A program made the position numbers and the translations under genes. This document shows positions 54,901 to 64,000 of a stretch of 64,000 nucleotides of DNA, piece after piece. Origin of the DNA: Micrasema longulum (Eukaryota > Arthropoda > Insecta > Trichoptera > Brachycentridae); assembly GCA_022494885.1 (NCBI GenBank), contig JAGVSM010002407.1, forward strand, positions 62,001-126,000. Direction: 5' to 3'. The notes under the pieces are model-generated. The model saw only the letters and a list, made by a program, of their open reading frames with translations. It had not been told where the DNA came from and did no database searches. Numbering within the stretch: position 1 is the stretch's first letter; each line of letters opens with the position of its first letter.

Positions 54901-57900
54901 TACGTCTCGAAACCGGTAGACATAGAAAAGTTGGTAAGTGGTTCAATATAATAATTACTAACATTTCATATCTATGTTGAGGTTTAATCTAGGGGTCCAG
55001 GCGGATCTACACCATGAAGGTTCAAATTATGTAAATATGTAGGTACAAATTTCTGAACATTTTTTGTAGCTCACCTATAAAAAAATAAACACCGCTCGCC
55101 ACTTGACCACCATAGGAATTAAGTTGAGGTTAAACTTACGTCGACCTCGATGTAAGGCGGTATGACCCTGGTGATGCCAACCTCGCGCGGAGCCTTGATC
55201 TTGACTCTGTAGGAGCAGTCTCTGAGCAGGCCCCGGACGCGAAAAACTCCTGTGTCGCGCTCCGCCGCGCCCTCTTCCGCCGCGCAGCGCCCCTCCTGCC
55301 CGGGCAGGGGCTCTGCCACGACCGCCACGCCGCCCACGCCGCCGCCGCCCAGAGTCGCGATGCGTCCCACGGCGGAGCACGCCACTCGCACACCACTGGG
55401 GAGACAATTGGTTTATGAAGATTAAAAATAATATTAGATTATAATAATTTTTCTTCAAAATTTTTCTTTGGCTTAACTAAATACTTAATACAATACCTAT
55501 AATCTAATGAATTGTTGGTTGTGAAATTTTTGTTATAAATATAAATGAAAACAGGGGGAGGTGAGAGGAGTAGGGAAAGCACTATAGAAGGTCTTCTCCC
55601 TTTTATGTTTTTAATTGGTTTTTTTTTTTGTATTTTTTCATTTTTTTCCCCTCTCCTTCTGTATCCATAATAAATATAAATGTGAAATCTGTAAATTGGT
55701 TATACTTCATTAAATTGTTTTCTTCTACCTTTTATTTCGACTGTATGATTTCAATAAGTAAAATTTAACTGGATAGAAGACATTATTTTCATCTCTTTTT
55801 GCATCTGGAGCGAGCCGTCGGGCGTGAAAAAGACGGCGATCTATCGGTTGTTCTTCATTTAATAAAGTTTGGCAGCGCCCTCGTTGGCAGGTGCTGCATT
55901 CCATGCAATGTACAGTTGTTGCAAACTCACCTGAGAGTGACAGTGTGAGTCTCCCCCTCTTTGACAGGTATGATGCGATGTGGCGGAGTGAACTTGTACT
56001 CCTTCATTAGGGGTTTGAGGTAGTACTCTCCGGGGGCGAGGGAGGGGAACGTGAGACGACCCTCGGTGCCTGTAGCTAAATTACGGCGATATGAAGAGCC
56101 TCCAGACACGGAGACTAGAGCACTCTGAAAAGGAAAACATGTCATGTATAAATATTAAAAATCGGTAGAAAATATTAATAATAAATGGTTTCTTTGCCTC
56201 TTTCCCTCACATCATGACAAACTAATAATTGGTCGGCCTGGTGGCGTAATGGTTAGCGTATTTTCCTACCATGCAAGAAGTCTCGGGTTCGATTCCCGAC
56301 ATGGTTGATATGAAATATTATTTAAAGGGGTGTTTTAAACTAGAATATTTCATAGTCCCTAGACTGGTACCTGAAGCGTAAGACTGATCACCTTACCTTC
56401 ATGTAACAAAAATGATCATGATACATTGCAATTGGTGTACCAATACAGTGACCTATGCACCATTAGGTGCGGAAAAGAAATGATGGTAAAACTAAGCCAA
56501 AAATTATTTTTTAAAATTTTTATGTATCGTATTATCAGCGCAACAATTTTTTAAAGCTTTGTATTTCTGAAATTACTCAGCGTGTGACTTCTCAATTTCT
56601 CTTCCCCTTCTGCCAATTGGTTCGTTCACTTACCGTAAACCGGAAATTTTTCACAGCTCTCTTATCATTGGTTGATCCATATGAACTAGTGACGTCGTTC
56701 AAAGTAATTTGTTTTTATGAAAATATTTTTTATTATTTTTTTCATACATTTTCAAGAAACTTTGAAGTACAATTTAGTGCTTTAATTTTTACCGCTTGTA
56801 AGAAAACATTTCTTGTATCCAATTTCCCATGGGGCTGAAGTTCCTCATTGTTTTTTATTCGTGTTTTAACAGCTGTTTTATAGGTTATTTTGTAGCGAAG
56901 AGATCACACCATATTATTCAATTGTGGCGCTTCAGTGTGTTTGAGTGAGCACTGCACATTTTACATATTTTAACACTGCGTTATCGGCCCACACTCGCAA
57001 AAAAGAACGAGTATACGTCTGTAACATTCATGCAGCGTGTAATATAAAACGTACACTACAATATGGCACATGAAGATAGCCACGTGGTGTGGAGTCACAG
57101 CGCTGAACACTTCACGTTTGTAGTGTTTTGCAGCAGCATTACTGTTTTGATACTACAAACATATTTTGGTGTTTTATAAGGAGTTATCTAAAAGGAGTTA
57201 TCTAATATTTTCATTAAATATTTTACTTGTTGGGCTAGTATTAAAAATATTTTGGGCTAAAATACCCAATCGCCCTGCCTATTCAGAAGAGCAAGAAAAA
57301 TACAATTCTCACATTTATTGCCATTTTTAGTTTAGTAATTGAGGATTGTTTTTTTCAGAACACAATATTCGCCCCACATGGCGATTTTTCATTTTTAATA
57401 TAATTTACTGTCAGAAAAAAAACTCACCAAAACAGATACACGAGATATAGGCGCATCAGCATAGGATGCCTGCCTATAACGAATAATAATAATAAAACAC
57501 ACTAAAAACTGGCTTAAAAAAACAAAGTCTCATAGTTTTTTCAAAACACATATTTTATTGTGTATTTAATCCATAATTTCAATCATTTCAATTGGATGCT
57601 AATGAAATACAAAAGAAATTTATAAACTATTTATAAATTATAAATTGATTTTTTTAACCAAAAATTGTTCATGTAATTTGATGTGATTTACCAAAAACTT
57701 TAGAGTTATAACTTAATAGAGTCACCCATACGGAGAAAATCCATTCTATGATTATTGACCACGAAGATAGCTACAGATTACAGCGATTGAATGGGCCGTA
57801 GGTACCTGGGTTGTTGCATTTGCAAATGTAAACCGAAACCGTCCATTACACATTTGTTTTTAACTAAAAACCAAAAGAAAACCAAACAAAAAATTTGGAA

Positions 57901-60900
57901 CCCTTTCGTTTTATGCAATAGAGCTTAGAGGCATCTCTAGGGAATTGTTACTCAGATCACAACACGAAACATCATGAAACATTTATGTCGAGTTTTGATA
58001 AAACGGTCCTAAATTATAAGTCTCCCGAAGCAAGAATTTGGAGGCTGGCAATCCCAGTTTTCTATCCAGTACACTTTTCCTCCCTGAGATTTAGTTTAAA
58101 TTTATTTTATGTACTATATAAATCTAGGAATGACTGAAACTCTCCATCATCTAAAAGCCTACCTGCAGTGGTTCGTTAGTAGCGGCATCTACAATATTGA
58201 CAATGATCTCGGCCAGCTTCTGGGCTTGGAAGTTTCCCTTGTCGTCTGGTCCCATCATAACGTAAGACTCCTTCTCTGCAGTCAGGGTGTAGCTCAGGGA
58301 GGAGTCCAGGGGCCCAAAGTGGTACTTGCCATCAGCACCGGTGGTCTGGACCTCGTCAGTTTCTCCTACACCACCAAATTTAATTCAATATTTTGCTAAA
58401 AATACAATATAAAGTGGTTTAGTGTAAAGGCTACGGTGCTGAATGCATGGAATTTCGGGTTCAATTTCCAGTAAAATTCATCATTTCCCTATCCAAACCC
58501 ATTGGTGCATAGGGCACTGCATTGGCAGTCCAATTGCAGTGTATCTTAATCATTTTTGTTATATGAAAGGTAAGGTGATCAGTCTTAAGCTTCAAATGCC
58601 AGTCGGAACGATGAAATATTGCAGTGTAAAATGACCTTTAAAATTTCAAGTCAACCTACCCAGGAATCGAACCTGGGACTGCAAGCATGGTAGATGATTT
58701 TAAAACCAGAAAGTTTAATATATAGTGATAGCTGAGTTAGAATGTAAGTGTAAGGATATAATTGTAAAGCGCCCTTGAGATGATTTTTCACAAAAATGGC
58801 ACTATATAAACCAGCCAAATATTATTATTAACAATAAATTGCAATACCAAGAACTTTTAAATACAGTAGTTTTTTTAATTTTACCTATTTATTATTAATG
58901 AACGGCCAAAAATGTATTAGTAATTAAATCTCAGGTGTAAACATTATCTTAATATGTAGAGTATAAGTTACCTCCAGTAAGTGTTATGACAACCCCCTTG
59001 ATGGGAGGGTCTACCTTTCCTGCCAGAACTGTTCCCTGCGCCGCTATAAACTGGAGCCCTGACTCTACACAGTGGCCTCCGGGGGCTCCCCCCAGGTAGT
59101 GAGGCCCGGAGGGGCTGAACAGGAGCTGCCCGGACTTCGGAGTGATAAGTACTGTTGCACCCTTGGAAGAAAGAACATTAAAAAAAAAAAGGATTTATCA
59201 TTATTTTTTGTATGAGCAATAGTAATGCACATTTTAACCTTTGTGGGGCGACGGTCTTGTAATCTCTCACCAAACCATTCACGCGGCCACTTTTGATTGA
59301 ATATTTATCTTCATGATTATGTTATGAATAAGGCACTTATAAATTAATTACCAAACTTGAGAAGACCTAAACTGTTTAAAGAACATTTTGGAGAACTAAA
59401 ATAAACATTACAGTCCCATAATTAAGGAAGATAACGCGAACAAAAAATATTCATAGTAAATCACTTACCACTTGAAACTGTACCGCCATCTTGAATGTCA
59501 TATGATACCGGACAGCAGTGATATTGGAACACTGCGCCACTTAACAAAACGTATTTTTCGTTTGTACTAGGACACTTGGAAAGCTTTTATTAAAACGGTT
59601 TTACTGATTATTTTATGGTTTTCGACACTTGACATGTTCTTTAACACTTAATAATAACATTTTATGGGGTGAAATTGATGTTTATTGATGGAACGGAATT
59701 AAAATTTCGCACCCGTGTGGTATATTTTGTAACAGGGTTTAAGACATAATCCTACATTACATGGAGAGCAAAAGTATCGAGTTAATTTTGTTTTTTTTGG
59801 TTTTAATTTTGTGTTCGCACAAACATGACAACGTCTTCGCGGCTTTTTTTTTTTAGGGTTCGGCGGAATCAACTCGGGAATGTGATCCATTATATCCCTT
59901 GGAAAAATTCTGTGTGGAGTCCGGCTTGTCGAAACTGTGGGATGTGGTGTCCTTATAATTGGTATTTTATATTTCGCTAATAGTTGCGTTATAACATTTT
60001 CTTGAAAATCTGGAAATGATATTGTTTTGCCGGTTACTGATTTAAATAAATAAAAAGAATTTAATAAATACAAATCTATAAAATGAAATGATACCTTTTT
60101 GTACCATTTTAAAGATTTCCTCATGCATGTTACGTTACTAAGCATCATATCAGCTTTATCCACTGTTCCCATACATTTATTATAATTAATTATGCATTTC
60201 GGTTTAATTATGGGCTCATCTGTGCGATAATGTAGTTTTCCAGTTGGCTCCATGGAGTCATCGTGCATTGTTGTCAACATATGGACCTCTCTCTTGTCAC
60301 ACCATTTTAGGGCTAATAATGGAGTATCATTTTTAGCTTCTACTTCCCCTTTTTTCAATTTTCTAAATTGTGGTAAGCCTTTTCGATTTTTTCTTACGGT
60401 CCCACACGCATTAGTTTTATTTGCATGAAGATATTTAAATAATACCGGACTTGAATACCAATTATCACACCATAATTTGTGCCCTTTTCCAATATAATCT
60501 TTTAAAAGTGTTGTGACTACAGCTCCGGATACTCCAAAATTTTGATCATCTACTATGTCCGTTCCTTCTCCACAGTAGATGATAAAATCTAAAATATATC
60601 CGGTTGTCACATCGCACAACACAAATAATTTAATTCCAAACCGGTGTCGTTTTGACGGAATATATTGCTTAAACAATAATCTTCCTTTGAATGCTATCAT
60701 GCTTTCATCTATGCATAAATTTTCGTGTGGAACCATTGTCTCTTTGAACATTTTTCTCGTATGGTCTATTAATATCCTAAGTTTGTTTAATCTGTCGGAA
60801 GACGGGGGACTATTTGGATCAGAGAAATGCAACATTTGTAAAATTAACTGATACCGATCCCTTGGCATTGTTTTTCCGAAAATTGGATAAAAATACAAGT

Positions 60901-63895
60901 CATCGGTACGCCAGTATTGTTTAATAGATAAATGCTTACATTTCGCCATCACCATAGACAGTGCGTAAAAACGATATAATTCGGGAACAGTGATATCTTT
61001 CCATTTGTGTGTGCGAGAACTTGGCCCTTGTTCTTTACTTGTATATGTATATACATAAAATTTATTGATTTCTGAAACTATAGTGCTCATTATCTGAATG
61101 TTTAAAAAATGTTCAAAAAAATCACATTCAATTGAATTACTGGAGAGGCTGTTGACAGTAATACCCGATTGGAAATCATCAAATTCATGTATTATGGGAA
61201 TATAAGGTCCAGATTTCCATGAATTTAACTGTCCCCTCTCTTCGACACGGTCCTCAACAGATTCTGTTTCCATATCGGAATCAAGATCACCTACCTCTGT
61301 GTCATCCTCAGAAAATATTTCGTAATCGGAGTCCAATTCTCCAATTATTTTGGCAATTTCTTCGTCAACCAAATTTTGTGACGTCATTATAAATACAATA
61401 TTGAAAAAATATAATTTTAAATTAACCAATCGTTCGTAATTTCGATACTCTAAATGTATTTAACAATTATTAAAACTTCGTTTTTTGTTTACTAATAAAA
61501 ACGTAATTTTTAAAACGGTTCACCAACAAAAGTTTTTCGAACACAAATTTTCCTGCTTGCACTTGCATATAACATAGAAAAAAAAATAGTTTCCCATCAG
61601 TTTACCGATGTCGGTCACGACAAAACCCGGTCACTGGTAAAAATTATAAATAAAAATGGAATAAAAGTACACACGTATTTTTATTATTATGAAGAAATGT
61701 TTGTTTCAAAAAACACCCACCACTACACAATAGTATGATAAAATTATTTGTAATGTCACTTATTTAACTAAATTTAATTAGGGACCTACACAAATTCGAA
61801 AGTATACAGATTGCAAATCAAAATATTCGCCGCTGTGCATATTCTATCCGCGCACTATGCTACACTGACGTAGTTACTGGGAAGAGCCCGGCGAGACACT
61901 ATTGGTCGAATTGTACCCGCCAGAATTTCAAACTAATTAGCTGTTTTCTTAGGTTCGCGACCCGAATAAGTGATCTCTTAGATCTGGATTTTTAGTAAAC
62001 AAACATATAATTTTCGTTGGTAAACCGTAGATGGCATTAGTAGCATGAAATATCCTATACACTTATCTGAGTGGGAACGTCATAGGGATCAAGCTAAAGA
62101 TTTTATCGACCGCCGAACGCCAGCATAACAACATTGTTTACGTTCGCGTTGAACGGAAGGAAATCTAGTATGGAACGTAGGATAGCAACATATGTTACAG
62201 CCGCTTCCCAAGGGTTAATAGAGGAAAGAAAATATCATCTCATCGCGACGGAATGGAGGGATTGTTAGAGAATACGGAAGTCCATGTATTTTTTTTTATT
62301 ACTTGGTACTTTTTTTTTCTTCAAACACCTCACCGGGCACAAACCGTATGGAGGCATTCATTTATACTATCTTTATGTGTCTAGTTTAACAGTTGAACTT
62401 GGTTATAACACTCACGGAAATAGCAAGATCTCATATGTAAGGAGGAAATATTTGTTGACATTTTAGTTTATGGTTTTTTCCATACATTTATTCACCTTTA
62501 CAACAAGCTACTTCTAGGACATACCGAACAAAAAAATTGTCAACAATAGGGAAACATCACTTTTTTTTTACTTATAATTTTATATTAATAAGGGTCTATG
62601 AAATACCGTCGAGTAAAATATTTTTTTTTACTACTTCTAAGGAGCGTGAAAAATATTTTTAAACTTATAATTTTGGATTCCCACAAAAACGGTCCATCGC
62701 ATTGACCACGCTTCTAATACTTCACGATTTGTTTAAATTTTGAACTTTGTTTGTGACCGTTTAAATTTAAATAGAACATTGTCATGAATCTTGACATCAC
62801 AATTATCATATTTTTTAATAATCTCTTTTTTAAAGTTATGTGTAAAAATATTTCTCCAGAATATCCCTATTGATTTTGAAAATACAATTATTTTTTTAAA
62901 ATCCATTTCATATATTTTTATCGGTATTCATAGTATGTGATATTTCCCTATTGAGCCGAAACTCTTCAATCTGTAAAAACATAATTTTCAAAATAAGAAC
63001 CTAAGTAATAAACGGGCGACTAACTTGGGACCGATGCCACCAAGCATCAGGATCGGATTACATTTATGGCACTATGCAAGTTTCTAAGTAACTATAGTCC
63101 TTCAAATATAGCTTGATTAGAATGACAGCTGTCAAAGTAATTTCATTAGCGATGGGAAATTACTGATCAAATCGATTTTATCAGTTATTTCATGCAATCA
63201 TGAAACTCTGTTTCCAAAAATTGATATAAATACAAAAAAATAAGCCTATTATAGTGTGTTTAACATAATTGTTCACCAAAATATGAGACATTTATACTTT
63301 TTTTTTTCTCTAACGTTTTTGCAAAATGATGTAACCTTGTAAGAACGTTGCTAATAATTAGGTTTGTTTTAGTTTTATTTTAGTTTTAAAGCTGATTTTA
63401 TAAATTAATGTTGATTTATGTTTCAAGCATTGTAATAAAAAAATAAATTAACACGGTAGATACAAATGATTTTTCATGTGTCAATATAAATAAATCCTTT
63501 GACGTTACTACAAAGTTATGTCGTCACTTTTTCTGACAACTGTCATTCTAATCATGTTACATTTTAAGAACTATAATTGGTGTTTTCGCTGATAATATTA
63601 AAAAAGTATCATTCATATGGTTGAAATTCGGTGCAAAAAACCCATGCTTTGTGAGCTCAAATAAAAAGACTCGGAGGGCAAGAACTAATTTACAGGGACT
63701 TCAATATAAAGTTACCTGGGGCAGCATAACAGTGTGTCTGAAGACAAACATGCCGTCTTGCTTCTGGGGAAGGGGCTTCAAAGGACCAACGACCTCCCCT
63801 TGGTCGCGGCCAATCTTGAGGGTCAGATCATCAACCACTTCATCAGCGAGGACAGTGATACCCACAGAGTGTGACACGGCATTGATGACAATCAT
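51961..63895 (-). CDS. NOMO (nodal modulator, BOS/ER translocon complex), C-terminal 575 codons
   Basis: Exons in transcript order: 63895-63716, 59531-59469, 59161-58972, 58365-58163, 56124-55931, 55395-55140, 54266-53898, 52233-51961; the 5' exons lie beyond the window. NOMO is a type I ER membrane protein with many Ig/carboxypeptidase-regulatory-like luminal domains; it binds NCLN and TMEM147 in the BOS complex at the multipass translocon. Seen: repeated beta-domain patterns such as TTGADGKYHFGPLDSSLSY and PSLAPGEYYLKPLMKEYKF, the block YLVQLDSTLS, a single C-terminal membrane helix (ILILPFLGLVALAFL) and a short basic cytosolic tail (KKRPKLRKV). Domain order matches vertebrate NOMO. Exon 55395-55140 is GC-rich with a Gly-rich loop. 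The 63-bp exon at 59531 has a poor acceptor tract and is the least certain. A minus-strand ATTAAA lies ~20 nt after the stop. Confidence 0.95.
52715..52850 (+). pseudogene. LINE C-terminal fragment in a NOMO intron
   Basis: The plus strand reads RKNRR-stop-TVLEWRPGITRPPGPPPKKW then LDDI, the VLEWRP...GRPPxRWxDD signature near the end of RTE/CR1-like reverse transcriptases. Short and stop-containing. Confidence 0.7.
53530..53650 (-). repeat. tRNA-like fragment, possible SINE head
   Basis: The minus strand contains GTGGCTAGTATCGCAGACAC and a B-box-like GAGATTCGAATC. The intact GAAAATGGGAATC flank recurs near 45787. Not a functional tRNA: no acceptor stem or 3' end can be drawn. Confidence 0.35.
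56233..56489 (+). mobile_element. tRNA-derived SINE in a NOMO intron
   Basis: GGTCGGCCTGGTGGCGTAAT (A box), GGGTTCGATTCCCG (B box), body with ACTGATCACCTTACCTTCAT and tail GCACCATTAGGTGCGG. Nearly full length. Confidence 0.88.
56500..56850 (+). repeat. Dispersed repeat family A, copy in a NOMO intron
   Basis: TATTATCAGCGCAACAATTT, TACCGTAAACCGGAAATTTT, TGACGTCGTTCAAAGTAATT and GCTGAAGTTCCTCATTG: a near-complete copy directly after the SINE. Confidence 0.75.
58478..58697 (-). mobile_element. tRNA-derived SINE, head-truncated, in a NOMO intron
   Basis: The minus strand has CATGCTTGCAGTCCCAGGTT, CGATTCCTGGGTAGG and the body to a CATTTCCC tail side. The A-box half of the head is missing. Confidence 0.8.
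59699..61429 (-). CDS. piggyBac-type transposase, uninterrupted 576-aa frame
   Basis: DDE_Tnp_1_7-type transposase for cut-and-paste at TTAA. The frame has no break. An acidic N-terminus (~20-60) precedes the catalytic core: D241 in LCIDESMIAFKGR, D322 in LWCDNWYSSP, and D424 (with D427) in GTVDKADMML, the expected Asp set. The C-terminus is a cysteine-rich domain (CHVC...CSPCNVGLCLKPC, ~540-570) of the kind that binds terminal repeats. Met15 (MTSQNLVDEE) may be the true start. AATAAA follows soon after the stop on the minus strand. It lies within a NOMO intron, same strand as the host. TTAA sites exist at 59541, 59590, 59641 and 62215, but I could not match a pair of terminal inverted repeats, so the ends are undefined. 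Confidence 0.93.
   Translation of the reverse strand: MVNLKLYFFNIVFIMTSQNLVDEEIAKIIGELDSDYEIFSEDDTEVGDLDSDMETESVEDRVEERGQLNSWKSGPYIPIIHEFDDFQSGITVNSLSSNSIECDFFEHFLNIQIMSTIVSEINKFYVYTYTSKEQGPSSRTHKWKDITVPELYRFYALSMVMAKCKHLSIKQYWRTDDLYFYPIFGKTMPRDRYQLILQMLHFSDPNSPPSSDRLNKLRILIDHTRKMFKETMVPHENLCIDESMIAFKGRLLFKQYIPSKRHRFGIKLFVLCDVTTGYILDFIIYCGEGTDIVDDQNFGVSGAVVTTLLKDYIGKGHKLWCDNWYSSPVLFKYLHANKTNACGTVRKNRKGLPQFRKLKKGEVEAKNDTPLLALKWCDKREVHMLTTMHDDSMEPTGKLHYRTDEPIIKPKCIINYNKCMGTVDKADMMLSNVTCMRKSLKWYKKVSFHFIDLYLLNSFYLFKSVTGKTISFPDFQENVITQLLAKYKIPIIRTPHPTVSTSRTPHRIFPRDIMDHIPELIPPNPKKKKPRRRCHVCANTKLKPKKTKLTRYFCSPCNVGLCLKPCYKIYHTGAKF
62544..62953. mobile_element. MITE family F (CAATAGGGAAATATCAC), copy 2
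   Basis: CAATAGGGAAACATCACTTT at the left and ATGTGATATTTCCCTATTG at the right, about 410 bp. Internal blocks (CATATTTTTATCGGTATTC) match 27447-27806. Confidence 0.85.
63097..63571. mobile_element. Tc1/mariner-type MITE family G, copy 2 (475 bp)
   Basis: GTCCTTCAAATATAGCTTGA at the left, TCTAATCATGTTACATTTTA-AGAAC at the right, flanked by TA (63095-6 and 63572-3). Internal blocks (GTTATGTCGTCACTTTTTCT) match 30680-31221. Confidence 0.87.
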
Positions 63896-63915
63896 CTAAA
63901 AATAAAAAAGGCTAC

Positions 63916-64000
63916 ACAATGACAATGAAATATCGCAGTGTACAACCACCTTCAATACCAATATTTCACATCCACCCTGCCAGATATTGAAACCTAGGAC
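63916..64000 (-). mobile_element. tRNA-derived SINE, cut by the window edge
   Basis: ATGAAATATCGCAGTGTA and the degenerate B-box side CCAGATATTGAAACCTAGGA read as the reverse complement of a SINE like that at 58478-58697. Confidence 0.65.

Noticed and set aside
55075..55458. 127-codon Arg/Gly-rich minus-strand ORF
   Set aside because: Wrong frame of the GC-rich NOMO exon 55395-55140; the adjacent frame joins in phase to both neighbours and matches NOMO.
58109..58399. 96-codon plus-strand ORF
   Set aside because: Antisense shadow of NOMO exon 58365-58163.
60579..60851. 90-codon plus-strand ORF
   Set aside because: Antisense shadow of the piggyBac transposase.
62200..62220. CCCAAGGGTTAA as the outer end of the piggyBac element
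   Set aside because: GGG-TTAA fits piggyBac ends, but no matching TTAACCC end is visible on the other side of the transposase. The boundary is left undefined.

Overview
The window is AT-rich, intron-rich eukaryotic DNA. I infer an insect, probably a lepidopteran or similar. It holds spliced genes with GT-AG introns, insect-type TATA plus TCAGT promoter elements, orthologues of conserved animal genes, and a dense load of non-LTR retroelement fragments, MITEs and tRNA-derived SINEs. No bacterial operon, virus or CRISPR array is visible. All gene models were built by reading splice sites and checking that reading phase carries across exons.

Layout. (1) 2440-10945, minus strand: a complete 7-exon glycoside hydrolase family 1 gene (beta-glucosidase/myrosinase-like, 499 aa) with a signal peptide; its intron 1 carries a ~1 kb DNA transposon. 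(2) 10946-19340: intergenic, with the promoter of (1), an 11-copy 91-bp satellite, an inverted-repeat transposon, a degenerate minisatellite and several older repeats. (3) 19372-28976, plus strand: a 4-exon gene for an unrecognised 290-aa secretory or membrane protein with a paired CX5C arrangement and a Tyr-rich tail; TATA and initiator sit at canonical spacing. Its last intron is full of a dead LINE and two MITEs. (4) 28977-37246: intergenic, with a ~206-bp hairpin, MITEs, a THAP-coding transposon remnant split by a 5'-truncated RTE-type LINE with a 7-bp target duplication, and a long plain AT-rich stretch next to the cullin 3' end. (5) 37247-46593, minus strand: a complete 14-exon Cullin-4 gene (790 aa), including one GC-AG intron. 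(6) 46594-51960: intergenic, repeat-rich. (7) 51961 to beyond the right edge, minus strand: the C-terminal 575 codons (8 exons) of NOMO, a luminal ER membrane protein. One NOMO intron hosts a piggyBac-type transposase with an uninterrupted 576-aa frame and an intact catalytic Asp triad.

The four host genes do not form a pathway: a secreted glycosidase, an unknown secretory or membrane protein, a ubiquitin-ligase scaffold and an ER translocon-associated protein. What links the window is transposition: most long introns and spacers consist of recognisable mobile DNA at different stages of decay. I found no clear new multi-gene system. The best leads are the intact piggyBac ORF, the satellite array, the E-box-rich hairpin, the THAP-coding repeat family and the unidentified CX5C gene.
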